From the NCBI GenBank assembly GCA_964405805.1, contig CAYOPE010000003.1, positions 1-51,119 of the forward strand: DNA of 51,119 bases, in the 5' to 3' direction. Shown in pieces: positions 28,322 to 36,609 of this stretch (position 1 is the first letter of the stretch; the number at the start of each line of letters is the position of its first letter). The notes beneath the pieces were generated by a model. That model did no database searches, was not told the origin of the DNA, and was given only the letters and a program-made list of their open reading frames with translations. The stretch comes from CAYOPE01 sp964405805 (GTDB lineage: Bacteria > Patescibacteriota > Doudnabacteria > UBA920 > O2-02-FULL-48-8). The translations under genes were made by a program, and so were the position numbers.

Positions 28322-28666
28322 ATGTACAACCGCAGAGTGCAAAGAAAACTCAGACAACACCGAGTCCGCGCCAAAGTTTCTGGCACTGCCAGCATGCCTC
28401 GCATGAATGTCTTCCGATCTTTGAGCAATATTTATGTGCAGTTAATCGATGACGAAGCTGGTAAGACTCTGGCCGCAGCCTCGAGCATGGAAGTGAAGAC
28501 TAAAGGAAAGAAATCAGAAGTGGCAGCTGAGGTAGGAAAGCTTGCTGCCGAGAAAGCTTTGAAGCTAGGATTGAAAAAAGTTGTATTTGATCGAGCCGGA
28601 TATCAGTATCATGGTCGTATAAAAGCATTAGCAGAAGCAGCACGCGCTGCAGGACTTGAATTTTGA
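28322..28666 (+). CDS. rplR: 50S ribosomal protein L18, 114 aa
   Basis: RRVQRKLRQHRVRAKVSGTASMPRMNVFRSLSNIYVQLIDD and FDRAGYQYHGRIKALAEAARAAGLEF are L18 (5S rRNA binder). Normal length. Confidence 0.97.
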   Translation: MYNRRVQRKLRQHRVRAKVSGTASMPRMNVFRSLSNIYVQLIDDEAGKTLAAASSMEVKTKGKKSEVAAEVGKLAAEKALKLGLKKVVFDRAGYQYHGRIKALAEAARAAGLEF

Positions 28667-28752
28667 ATGTTGAATTTAGAATTTCGAATCAATAATTAGT
28701 ATTAAAATATTCTAATTTCAATCAAAATTCAAAATTAATTATTCTAAATTAA
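28667..28752 (+). repeat. AT-rich dispersed inverted repeat, copy D
   Basis: Closest to copy C (23368-23455). Between rplR and rpsE. Confidence 0.8.
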
Positions 28753-28756
28753 TCTT

Positions 28757-29257
28757 ATGATCAAGCCAAGACGTGGGTCAAGAGATCGAGGTGAACAAGC
28801 CAAACGCGATTTCGAACAGAAAATCGTGGAAATTAAACGTGTCACTCGTGTGACTGGCGGCGGAAAAAGAATGCGTTTCCGTGCCCTTGTCGTAATTGGA
28901 GATAAAAAAGGCAAAGTCGGCATGGGTCTACAAAAAGGAATGGACGTTTCTGAAGCCGTGAACAAAGCTGTGAATGCCGCAAAAAAGATCATGGTACCGA
29001 TTAAGCTTGTAAACGATACGATTCCACATGAAATTAAGTTTAAATACAAGTCATCTGTGGTGTTTCTGAAGCCCGCTCAGCCAGGAACTGGAGTTATTGC
29101 CGGGGGTGCTATTCGTCAGGTACTGGATTTGGCGGGTGTGAAAAATATTTTGTCAAAAATGCTCGGCTCCTCGAACAAAGTCAACAATGTCATGGCCACT
29201 TATCTTGCTCTGACTCACCTTCGCAGCAAAGAAGAAATTGCTAACCTAAAAAAATAA
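28757..29257 (+). CDS. rpsE: 30S ribosomal protein S5, 166 aa
   Basis: VVEIKRVTRVTGGGKRMRFRALVVIGDKKGKVGMGLQKG-type core and QPGTGVIAGGAIRQVLDLAGVKNILSKMLGSSNKVNNVMAT identify S5. It is followed directly by rplO: rpmD, normally between them, is missing. Confidence 0.97.
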   Translation: MIKPRRGSRDRGEQAKRDFEQKIVEIKRVTRVTGGGKRMRFRALVVIGDKKGKVGMGLQKGMDVSEAVNKAVNAAKKIMVPIKLVNDTIPHEIKFKYKSSVVFLKPAQPGTGVIAGGAIRQVLDLAGVKNILSKMLGSSNKVNNVMATYLALTHLRSKEEIANLKK

Positions 29258-29259
29258 CC

Positions 29260-29703
29260 ATGCTTAAACTTCACGAACTCAAACCATATAAAGGATCGAG
29301 AAAAAGTCGCAAGACTGTCGGCCGCGGAGTCGGCTCAGGTCACGGCACTTTTTCAGGTCGCGGGGCTAAGGGTCAGCGTGCTCGCGCCGGATCCTCGATC
29401 CCGATCGGATTTGAAGGAGGCCGCATGCCACTTCACAGACAGCTGCCGAAAAAGCGAGGCTTTACGAGTATGAATGTCAAGCCTGCAGTTTTGAATTTAA
29501 ATGATTTAGATGCTAAATTTAAAGCAGGCGATAAAGTCAATCCTAAAATTTTGTACAATCTTGGTATGATTAAAGCCGCTTCCCAGGAAGTGAAAATATT
29601 AGGATCTGGCGAACTTAAGAAAGCCTTAACTTTTGAAAAAATAATGGTTTCAGTCCCAGCGAAAGAAAAAATCGAAAAAGCAGGCGGAAAAATCAATGTC
29701 TAG
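29260..29703 (+). CDS. rplO: 50S ribosomal protein L15, 147 aa
   Basis: LHELKPYKGSRKSRKTVGRGVGSGHGTFSGRGAKGQRARAG and GFEGGRMPLHRQLPKKRGF are L15. Normal length; the end overlaps secY by 8 nt. Confidence 0.97.
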   Translation: MLKLHELKPYKGSRKSRKTVGRGVGSGHGTFSGRGAKGQRARAGSSIPIGFEGGRMPLHRQLPKKRGFTSMNVKPAVLNLNDLDAKFKAGDKVNPKILYNLGMIKAASQEVKILGSGELKKALTFEKIMVSVPAKEKIEKAGGKINV

Positions 29704-30994
29704 AATCTCGCAAATTTGGAAAGTCAAAGACTTGCGCAATCGAATTCTGATCGTCGCGGCTTTGCTCGTGGTCACCAGAATCCTCGCTCACATCCCGATT
29801 CCAGGAATCGATGTTAGCAGTCTTCGCAGCCTTTTGAATTCCAATCAATTACTCGGTTTGTTCGATATTTTCTCCGGCGGGGGTTTGCGAAACTTTTCAA
29901 TCGTCATGCTTGGCGTGGGTCCTTACATCACAGCTTCGATTATCATCCAACTTTTGACAGTTATAATTCCACAGCTTGGTGAGCTTCAGAAAGAGGGCGG
30001 CGAAGCCGGACGCATGAAGATCAACCAATACATGCGCTACCTGACTGTGCCTCTGACTGCGATCCAGGGCTATGGCACGATCGTACTTCTCAGCCGCACG
30101 AGCAATGTCAATATCGCCGGCCAGTTCACACCATTTCAATGGTTTGTGACTCTGCTCTCCATCACAGCTGGCAGCATGGTTTTACTCTGGATTGGAGAAA
30201 TCATTTCTGAATTTAAAATTGGCAATGGCATTTCCCTTATTATTTTTGCTGGTATCGTGGCGAGAATTCCTTCTGCTGCTCAGCAGGCTTACTTAAGTTT
30301 GTCTGGCTCAGGTGCTCTGATTGACCCGAAGAACTTAATCACTTTGCTTTCTTATCTGGCTCTTGCTTTGGTCGTGATCGGTGCTGTGGTCCTGATCACT
30401 GAAGCGCAGCGAAATATCCCAGTGTCCTATGCCAAAAGAATTCGCGGCAATAAAATGTATGGCGGTGTAAATACTCATCTGCCACTGCGAGTCAACCAGG
30501 CCGGCGTGATCCCGATCATCTTCGCGATTTCAATTTTACTTTTTCCAGGGCTGATCGCGAACTTCTTCTCACACGCCAAAACTGCATTTATCGCAGATGC
30601 TGCGACTAAGCTTAATACTTTTTTCCAAAATCAGACTTACCAGGGCATTATTTACTTTGTTCTGGTCGTAGCTTTTACTTATTTCTACACAGCGATCGTC
30701 TTCAACCCAGAAGAGATTTCTGAAAACATCCAGAAGCAGGGCGGGTTTATCCCAGGTCTGCGCCCAGGCGGTCAGACTGCCGAGTTTCTCTACAAAGTTC
30801 TCAACCGCATCACTTTGGTTGGCGCCATCTTTCTCGGATTAGTCGCAGTACTGCCAAACATTGTCCAAGCCTTTACTCATACCCAGTCTTTGACTCTGGG
30901 CGGCACTTCGCTTTTGATCGTAGTGTCTGTGGTCATAGAAGTCATGAAGCAGGTGCAGTCCCAAATGGTCATGCGAGACTATGAGGATTTTTAG
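29696..30994 (+). CDS. secY: Protein translocase subunit SecY, 432 aa
   Basis: Ten membrane segments. N-terminal RNRILIVAALLVVTRILAHIPIPGID, then LGLFDIFSGGGLRNFSIVMLGVGPYITASIIIQLL (plug and TM2), QRNIPVSYAKR, and PEEISENIQKQGGFIPGLRPG near TM9. Central pore of the Sec translocon. Last gene of the S10-spc operon, closed by a terminator. adk and map follow only after the inserted high-GC gene and the NUDIX gene. Confidence 0.97.
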   Translation: MSRISQIWKVKDLRNRILIVAALLVVTRILAHIPIPGIDVSSLRSLLNSNQLLGLFDIFSGGGLRNFSIVMLGVGPYITASIIIQLLTVIIPQLGELQKEGGEAGRMKINQYMRYLTVPLTAIQGYGTIVLLSRTSNVNIAGQFTPFQWFVTLLSITAGSMVLLWIGEIISEFKIGNGISLIIFAGIVARIPSAAQQAYLSLSGSGALIDPKNLITLLSYLALALVVIGAVVLITEAQRNIPVSYAKRIRGNKMYGGVNTHLPLRVNQAGVIPIIFAISILLFPGLIANFFSHAKTAFIADAATKLNTFFQNQTYQGIIYFVLVVAFTYFYTAIVFNPEEISENIQKQGGFIPGLRPGGQTAEFLYKVLNRITLVGAIFLGLVAVLPNIVQAFTHTQSLTLGGTSLLIVVSVVIEVMKQVQSQMVMRDYEDF

Positions 30995-31020
30995 AGGTAG
31001 ATAGTAAATATACAGAGATA

Positions 31021-31044
31021 AAAGCCCGCTAAGGCGGGTTTTTT
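31021..31044 (+). terminator. Terminator after secY
   Basis: CCCGC (31025-31029) pairs with GCGGG (31034-31038), flanked by AAAG and a T-run of six. Confidence 0.8.
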
Positions 31045-31047
31045 GTC

Positions 31048-31076
31048 TTGATTTTTCTTTTGCCTCGTGTTATGGT
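31048..31076 (+). promoter_or_regulatory. Promoter of the 31113 gene
   Basis: TTGATT (31048-31053), 17-bp spacer, TATGGT (31071-31076). It begins 4 nt after the secY terminator. Confidence 0.65.
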
Positions 31077-31112
31077 TAGTAGTTGCAGTTTTCATGCGAC
31101 AAGGAGGAGCGA

Positions 31113-32561
31113 ATGAAGAAGTTCCACATGGCGAGCGGTCTGTGGGTCGCCGTCACCCTGTTTATCGTGGCGGTTCTCTCGGTACTCAATGCCGATGTCC
31201 AGGTCGATCGGAATTCTGACGAGGACTGGATCGTTACTCAGCTCGCCGCAAGCATAGCGGATCAGGCGCACACCCGGGTAAATCTCATCAGGTTCGACCG
31301 AGTGGAAGCAGGGCAGTTGCAGAATTACCCGAGCATGGAAGACTACTTCGCGATCAACGACAAGCTGCTCAACGAAAAAGAACGAATCAAGGTTCCCAGC
31401 TGGTTTACAGGTACGACCGAGATCTGGTACATCAAGCCGGCGAAGAAGCTTGTGATCTTGCAGCTTTGGAAGATTACGCTGACGAAGGTTCCTGTGGGGA
31501 AATATCAGTACCTGAAGAGCAAGACTTCGCCCCCGAATTTGGTCGCTGATCGCTTCAGCCAATTCTCGATGTTGTATCTGGACTTAGCGAATTTTCCCCT
31601 TGACAACCTTCGCTTCGCAGCGCGGGACAGAGATCGAGTGGAAGAAGTCGAGAAGCGGATTAACGGTTTCGTTCTCTTTCGCGGCCGTAAGTCTTTCAGC
31701 TGGGGTCTGGAGGTTTTACCCCAGAAGAAGCTACGCCAAGTCAGGAAGCTTCAGCTATTTTTTCTCGCGGCTGTAGTCCCGATATGGGTGATTCTGGGAC
31801 TCAACGCGTATCAGCTGAGACCTGAGCCTGTAATCAAGGTAAGTATTAAGACACGGCATCGTCCTCAAAGTCCGGCTCCCGAATCCCCAGATACTCCTAT
31901 AACTTTCCGGCGGCTTCCTGACTTCGATCGGACCACTCAACTACTCCAACTGTATCAAGAAGAAACAGTGGGCGTGGTTGATAGACAGGCACAGAAGCTT
32001 TACGAACAAGCTCGAGCGAGTACTACTCAGAGGGAAGCACGCGTTCTACTCGTGCAAGCCATTCGGCGTCTTAAAGCAGTACGTCCGCAGGGGAAAGCTA
32101 GCCAGCCACAAGCCGCTGTCATCCGAAACGAGGTCGTAACCACAGTCCGTCACATCTTCCTGCGCGACATCGAAGATCGTCGTCTTCAGATCGACGAGCT
32201 TTTGCCTGACCGGGTAGACAAAGTCATGGCAAAGGAAGTCATTCGAGCTTTGTTAGTACTTGGGCGTCGTCAGGCGATCAATGAGTCGCAATACCTGCCA
32301 TTCGGCTTTGTCCACCACCGTGTGGCATCCAGATACCAGGACAGGAGCGACCAGGCGTTCGATTTCGCAGTATTTCGTCAAACGCTATCGGTCCTGGAGT
32401 CGGAAGGGGTTATCGTGGTCAAAGAAAAACCTGGGCGTAAAGAAAAGCTGATGTACTCACTGCGCTCAGTGCCTCGGCTGGCCAAGAACCCCAAGGCGGC
32501 CAGGGTCGTGGCGATACTCAACCAGCTGAAGCAGGACGCTTCCGCTGGTAGGCTTGTCTGA
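31113..32561 (+). CDS. Two-span membrane protein of unknown function, 482 aa (high-GC set)
   Basis: ATG at 31113 with AAGGAGGA 5 nt upstream. First membrane helix at about residues 6-26. The segment 27 to about 215 is probably extracytoplasmic, with paired Trp/Tyr strands. The second helix is at about 219-240 (LQLFFLAAVVPIWVILGL). A cytoplasmic part follows: a Pro-rich linker, an Arg/Gln/Ala helical domain, and a C-terminal region (about 400-460: VFRQTLSVLESEGVIVVKEKPGRKEKLMYSL) that looks like a winged helix. The layout, sensor, membrane and possible DNA-binding domain, suggests a one-component regulator, but this is inference. It has its own promoter and terminator. Confidence 0.65.
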   Translation: MKKFHMASGLWVAVTLFIVAVLSVLNADVQVDRNSDEDWIVTQLAASIADQAHTRVNLIRFDRVEAGQLQNYPSMEDYFAINDKLLNEKERIKVPSWFTGTTEIWYIKPAKKLVILQLWKITLTKVPVGKYQYLKSKTSPPNLVADRFSQFSMLYLDLANFPLDNLRFAARDRDRVEEVEKRINGFVLFRGRKSFSWGLEVLPQKKLRQVRKLQLFFLAAVVPIWVILGLNAYQLRPEPVIKVSIKTRHRPQSPAPESPDTPITFRRLPDFDRTTQLLQLYQEETVGVVDRQAQKLYEQARASTTQREARVLLVQAIRRLKAVRPQGKASQPQAAVIRNEVVTTVRHIFLRDIEDRRLQIDELLPDRVDKVMAKEVIRALLVLGRRQAINESQYLPFGFVHHRVASRYQDRSDQAFDFAVFRQTLSVLESEGVIVVKEKPGRKEKLMYSLRSVPRLAKNPKAARVVAILNQLKQDASAGRLV

Positions 32562-32579
32562 AACGCGGACAGACAGTCA

Positions 32580-32619
32580 CGGTCGGGACCTACAGTGGGT
32601 CCCGACCGTTTTCTTTTTG
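32580..32619 (+). terminator. Terminator of the 31113 gene
   Basis: A perfect 11-bp stem CGGTCGGGACC / GGTCCCGACCG (32580-32590/32598-32608), followed by TTTTCTTTTT. Confidence 0.9.
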
Positions 32620-32632
32620 TCCAAATTTTCGA

Positions 32633-32638
32633 TATAAT
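32633..32638 (+). promoter_or_regulatory. -10 box of a leaderless NUDIX transcript
   Basis: TATAAT ends 6 nt before the NUDIX ATG at 32645, so transcription should start at or next to the start codon. The -35 is weak. Confidence 0.6.
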
Positions 32639-32644
32639 ATGGGT

Positions 32645-33053
32645 ATGGAAATTAAAAACATTATCGACAAAGCGGCCATCATTTTGCTTAAGGACAAAAA
32701 AATTTTTAGTAGCCTTAAGCAAGGGTCGTGACAAATGGTATATTCCCGGTGGTAAACGGGAGAAGCATGAGACTTATGAGCAGGCATTAGTCAGAGAGTC
32801 AAAAGAAGAATTGCAAGTTGACTTGGTGGAAAGCTCGATTAAGCCATATGGAATATTCCAGGCCCAAGCTCACGCGAAACCTCCAGGCGTAATGGTTCAG
32901 ATGACTTGCTATACTGCGGATTACCAGGGCATTCCAAAGCCAGATAACGAGATTGAAAAAATTGATTGGTTTGGTTACTCGCAAAAAGATTTGACAGCGC
33001 CTGTTGATCATTTAATATTTGATGATTTAAAAAGTAAGAATTTAATTGATTAA
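32645..33053 (+). pseudogene. NUDIX hydrolase with a single-base frameshift
   Basis: From ATG 32645 the first frame reads MEIKNIIDKAAIILLKDKKI, a normal NUDIX N-terminus, then runs to a stop. The second frame continues LVALSKGRDKWYIPGGKRE and holds the NUDIX box (GGKREKHETYEQALVRESKEEL, matching Gx5Ex7REUxEExGU apart from the final Gly), through ENEIEKIDWFG to the end. The frames meet in the homopolymer A7T5 at 32696-32707; removing one base joins them exactly (KDKKILVALSKGRDKW). This is a sequencing or assembly error, or a recent inactivation. The family hydrolyses nucleoside diphosphate derivatives. Confidence 0.8.
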
Positions 33054-33054
33054 G

Positions 33055-33627
33055 ATGCAATTACAAAAGATTTATGTTTTGTTAGGCCCGCCTGGTTCTG
33101 GTAAAGGAACCCAGTCTGATCTATTGGCGAAAAAATTAAAAGTTCCTCGCATTGTTTTGGGCGATTTGATTCGGGAATTTATCCAGGAGACTTCGCCCGA
33201 GGCTATCGAATCGAAAGCTAGATACGACCAGGGAATCCCTCAGCCTGATGAAATCGCGACAATGCTTCTGGAGCGCAAGCTCCACACTGTGACAGGCTCA
33301 GAAACTGCGGTCTTTGATACTTTTCCGCTTTCAATTGGCGAAGCGCAAGAACTCGACAGAATTGTGAAAGATCTCGGGGTCTCTCAGTTGACGGTGGTAT
33401 TTTTAAACGTTAGCAAAGAAGAAGTGGTGAAGAGAATCACAATTCGCGGGCAAGGGCGAAGCGATGACAAACCAGAAATCGCAGCAGCGAGATATGATGA
33501 ATATGAAAAGCGCAATGCCCCGATTAAAGAATTTTATAAAGGTAAAAGTTGTTTGGTTGAGATAAACGGGGAACAGACCACAGAGCAGGTTCATCAGGAA
33601 ATTCTAACTAAACTCGGACTGGCATGA
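33055..33627 (+). CDS. adk: Adenylate kinase, short form, 190 aa
   Basis: The P-loop LLGPPGSGKGTQSDLLAKKL (residues about 8-27), the AMP-binding GDLIREF and DTFPLSIGEAQEL region, and RITIRGQGRSDDKPE with no inserted LID domain. Converts ATP plus AMP to 2 ADP. Its usual place near secY and map is kept. FPLSIGEA replaces the usual GFPRTxxQA, a small deviation. Confidence 0.9.
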   Translation: MQLQKIYVLLGPPGSGKGTQSDLLAKKLKVPRIVLGDLIREFIQETSPEAIESKARYDQGIPQPDEIATMLLERKLHTVTGSETAVFDTFPLSIGEAQELDRIVKDLGVSQLTVVFLNVSKEEVVKRITIRGQGRSDDKPEIAAARYDEYEKRNAPIKEFYKGKSCLVEINGEQTTEQVHQEILTKLGLA

Positions 33628-34184
33628 AGAAACTTGGATTTGATTTGATACTTTTGGGTGACTCGACTTCAGGGAAAGACACGCAAGCATTGTTGCTAGC
33701 CAAAAAATACAATGTCCGACTCGCCCGCTCTGGAGAATTTTTGAGGAAATATCATGCCAAGCAATATGTCCAGGGAGGCGCTGCGCCGACCAAGCTCATT
33801 TTGCCATTTTTAGAGAGTAGCTTGAAGGATTTGAAAAAGGATCAGAGCTTGGTTTTCGTGGGTGCTGCTCGATTGAGGCCTGAGGCAGAATACTTGGTCA
33901 AACTTCTCAAGCAAAAAAAGCGGGATTTTTTTGCGCTCTATATCCGGATCCCCAGATCAGAAATTATTAAGCGATCAAATCTGCGCGCTCAGAGACCAGA
34001 GGATGTGGATCCCAAGCTTATCCAAGGCAGAATCAAATATTTCCAGGACCAGGTCAGTAAAACTGTGAAATTTTATCAAGGTTTGAAGAAACTTAAATTT
34101 ATCAACGGCAATCAGAGTATTCCGAAAGTGGCTAAAGATATAGAAAAAGTTATCAATGATTACAAGCGATCCAAAAGAGATTGA
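33624..34184 (+). CDS. Nucleoside monophosphate kinase-like paralogue of Adk, 186 aa
   Basis: It starts inside the adk stop and has the same fold order. The P-loop reads LLGDSTSGKDTQALLLAKKY, so the GPPGSG of Adk has become GDSTSG while GK..TQ is kept. The SGEFLRK position matches the NMP-binding helix, and LRAQRPEDVDPKLIQGRIKYF matches the C-terminal ATP-side region. A divergent duplicate of adk; its substrate may differ or it may be regulatory. Confidence 0.7.
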   Translation: MKKLGFDLILLGDSTSGKDTQALLLAKKYNVRLARSGEFLRKYHAKQYVQGGAAPTKLILPFLESSLKDLKKDQSLVFVGAARLRPEAEYLVKLLKQKKRDFFALYIRIPRSEIIKRSNLRAQRPEDVDPKLIQGRIKYFQDQVSKTVKFYQGLKKLKFINGNQSIPKVAKDIEKVINDYKRSKRD

Positions 34185-34914
34185 AATTCTCAGACAAAGC
34201 GGCAAGATACTGCACGATGTTTTGGAATTGGCGGCAAAAAAAGTGAAGCCCGGAGTTTCGGCGTATGATTTAGACATATTGGCTGAAAAAGAAATACGAG
34301 CTCGAGGCGGAATTCCATCTTTTAAAAATTATGCAGCTCAGAAAGACGACCCGCCTTTTCCTGCGAGCCTTTGTGTCTCTGTAAATGACGAAGTTGTTCA
34401 TGGAATTCCTACTAAAGAAAAAATTTTGAAAGAAGGTGACATTGTCGGCTTGGATCTCGGCGTCCAGTACCAGGGCTTGTTTACAGATTCAGCGATCACA
34501 GTGTCAGTAGGTAAAGTTTCTCAGGCAGATTTGAAACTGATTGAGGCCACGAAAGAAGCATTAGCAGCAGGATTAGCACAAGTTAAGCCTGGAAACTTTA
34601 CGGGCGATGTCGGAAATGCCATTGAGACAGTGGCGAAACAAAATGCTTTTCAGGTCGTTAGAGAATTAGTAGGCCACGGCGTTGGGAAAGCTGTACATGA
34701 GGATCCAGAGGTACCTTGTTTCGGCAGACCAGGTACTGGAACTAAATTGAAAGCAGGAATGGTGCTAGCAATTGAGCCAATGGTCAATGCCGGCGGTTGG
34801 AAAATTTATTTTGCAGAAGATAAGTGGACAATTCTCACAGCCGATGGCAGCAGATCAGCTCACTTTGAGCACACAATTATTGTTACGGACAATGGTTTTG
34901 AGGTTTTGACCTAA
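34156..34914 (+). CDS. map: Methionine aminopeptidase type I, 252 aa
   Basis: The five metal ligands can be placed: Asp in GLDLGVQYQGLFTDSA (two), His in ELVGHGVGK, Glu in VLAIEPM and Glu in HFEHTIIV. Cleaves the initiator Met from new proteins. Overlaps the kinase-like gene by 29 nt. Confidence 0.95.
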   Translation: MITSDPKEIEILRQSGKILHDVLELAAKKVKPGVSAYDLDILAEKEIRARGGIPSFKNYAAQKDDPPFPASLCVSVNDEVVHGIPTKEKILKEGDIVGLDLGVQYQGLFTDSAITVSVGKVSQADLKLIEATKEALAAGLAQVKPGNFTGDVGNAIETVAKQNAFQVVRELVGHGVGKAVHEDPEVPCFGRPGTGTKLKAGMVLAIEPMVNAGGWKIYFAEDKWTILTADGSRSAHFEHTIIVTDNGFEVLT

Positions 34915-34925
34915 TATGGTATAAT
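34898..34925 (+). promoter_or_regulatory. Promoter of htrA
   Basis: TTGAGG (34898-34903), 16 bp, TATAAT (34920-34925), 19 nt before the ATG. It lies across the end of map. Confidence 0.7.
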
Positions 34926-34944
34926 ATTCTAAATAAGAGACAGT

Positions 34945-36189
34945 ATGGAAAGCACAAATACTAACAAAAGTTTAACATCAGAACTAAAAGAAAACTCTGA
35001 CAAATCAGCGATCAAGCTGATTCCTCTGGTAATTCTTTTAAGTTTTATTTTTGGCATTGCTGGTTCGCTTTTTGGCTCAGCTTTTTTGGGTAAAAATTCC
35101 GCGTTAACTACCAACTTCGGTCTTCGCACAGTCCAGGTCAAGGAGCAGTCAGGAGTTGTTGATGTGGTGAAAAATTCCAGCCCTGCAGTGGTTTCAATTA
35201 TTATTTCGAAAGACCTGAATAAGGTCCCAGGCTACTCAACTTCGCCTTTTGACTTTGGTCCGTTTAGCTTTGATCCATTTTTCCAGAACCGATCACAAGA
35301 TAGCAGCAATAGTTCTACACCGAATATTCAGCAAGTCGGTGGTGGTAGCGGTTTTATAATTTCTTCAGACGGACTGATCGTCACAAACAAGCACGTAGTA
35401 GAAGATACCTCAGCGACCTACACAGTCCTGACCAATGATGGAAAAAAATACGACGCCACAGTCTTGTCCAGAGATCCGATTAACGATTTAGCGCTAGTGA
35501 AAATCAATGCTTCGAACCTGCCAATTCTGACTCTGGGTGATTCTTCAAATATTCAAATCGGCCAAACTGTCGTAGCTATCGGTAACTCTCTCGGACAGTA
35601 CAGCAACACAGTCACCAGTGGAATCGTGTCAGGGATTGGCCGGACGATTACGGCAAGCGGTGCGGGCACTGCTGAGCAGCTTGAAGGAGTGATTCAGACT
35701 GACGCTGCGATCAATCCTGGAAATTCTGGTGGCCCACTTCTCGATATTGGCGGCTCGGTGATTGGAGTAAACACTGCGATTGACCAGCAGGGTCAGCTCA
35801 TCGGATTTGCCATTCCAGTTAATGACATTAAGAAGGACGTCGATAGCTTTAAGCAATTCGGTAAAATCGTTAAACCATTTTTAGGCATTAGATATGTGCT
35901 AGTAAACGATACGATAAAAGAACAAAATAAACTAACTGTGGACTATGGCGCACTTATCGTATCCGGCGGGACTCCTTCGTCTCCTGCTGTGGTCGCAGGC
36001 TCAGCAGCAGATAAAGCCGGCCTAAAGGAAGGCGATATAGTTTTGAATGTAAATAGCCAAAAGATTGACCAAGATCATAGTTTAGCTAGTTATCTAAAGA
36101 ATTTTAATCCCGGTGATACTATAAAAATGCATATACTCAGTCGGGGAAGCGAAAAAGATATTACGGTAGTTTTGGGAGAGAGTAAATAA
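34945..36189 (+). CDS. HtrA/DegP-type serine protease with PDZ domain, 414 aa
   Basis: One N-terminal membrane anchor (about residues 22-50). The trypsin-like domain has the triad His in VTNKHVVEDTS, Asp in DPINDLALVKI and Ser in AINPGNSGGPL. One C-terminal PDZ domain (about 310-412: AVVAGSAADKAGLKEGDIVLNVNSQKI). Extracytoplasmic quality control. It has its own promoter. Confidence 0.95.
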   Translation: MESTNTNKSLTSELKENSDKSAIKLIPLVILLSFIFGIAGSLFGSAFLGKNSALTTNFGLRTVQVKEQSGVVDVVKNSSPAVVSIIISKDLNKVPGYSTSPFDFGPFSFDPFFQNRSQDSSNSSTPNIQQVGGGSGFIISSDGLIVTNKHVVEDTSATYTVLTNDGKKYDATVLSRDPINDLALVKINASNLPILTLGDSSNIQIGQTVVAIGNSLGQYSNTVTSGIVSGIGRTITASGAGTAEQLEGVIQTDAAINPGNSGGPLLDIGGSVIGVNTAIDQQGQLIGFAIPVNDIKKDVDSFKQFGKIVKPFLGIRYVLVNDTIKEQNKLTVDYGALIVSGGTPSSPAVVAGSAADKAGLKEGDIVLNVNSQKIDQDHSLASYLKNFNPGDTIKMHILSRGSEKDITVVLGESK

Positions 36190-36190
36190 T

Positions 36191-36595
36191 ATGCGAATTT
36201 TGGCTCTGGATTGGGGAGAAGTTCGAATCGGAGCCGCACTTTCGGACCCGACTGGCAAGTTTGCATTTCCTCTGGAGACTCCCATAAGCAGTAAAAACTC
36301 GATCGCTGAAATTAAAACATTAATTAACGAACAAAAGGTCGATTCCATCATACTAGGTCTGCCCAAAAATTTATCAGGTAGTGAAGGGCGGTCCGCGGAA
36401 AAACTTCGAGAGTTCGCTGACAAACTTTTCTCTGAAGTGAAAATTCCAGTCAGTCTAGTCGACGAAAGATTTACCAGTGTGGCGGCTGAAAAAGTTTTAG
36501 ACGAACAAGGGTTCTCGCAGAAACGGCAGCGAGGGATTAAAGATAACATCGCAGCCCAGATTATGCTCCAACAGTACTTAGACACCAAACAATAA
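36191..36595 (+). CDS. ruvX: RuvX/YqgF family putative pre-16S rRNA nuclease / Holliday-junction resolvase, 134 aa
   Basis: RILALDWGEVRIGAALSD (first Asp), IILGLPKNLSGSEGRSAEKLREFA and VSLVDERFTSVAAEKVL are YqgF signatures of the RNase H-like fold. One nt after htrA. Confidence 0.93.
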   Translation: MRILALDWGEVRIGAALSDPTGKFAFPLETPISSKNSIAEIKTLINEQKVDSIILGLPKNLSGSEGRSAEKLREFADKLFSEVKIPVSLVDERFTSVAAEKVLDEQGFSQKRQRGIKDNIAAQIMLQQYLDTKQ

Positions 36596-36609
36596 TTAAT
36601 CAAACCAAC

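Noticed and set aside
31092..31562. 156-aa minus-strand ORF
   Set aside because: Antisense to the 31113 gene, which has the promoter, SD, membrane helices and terminator.
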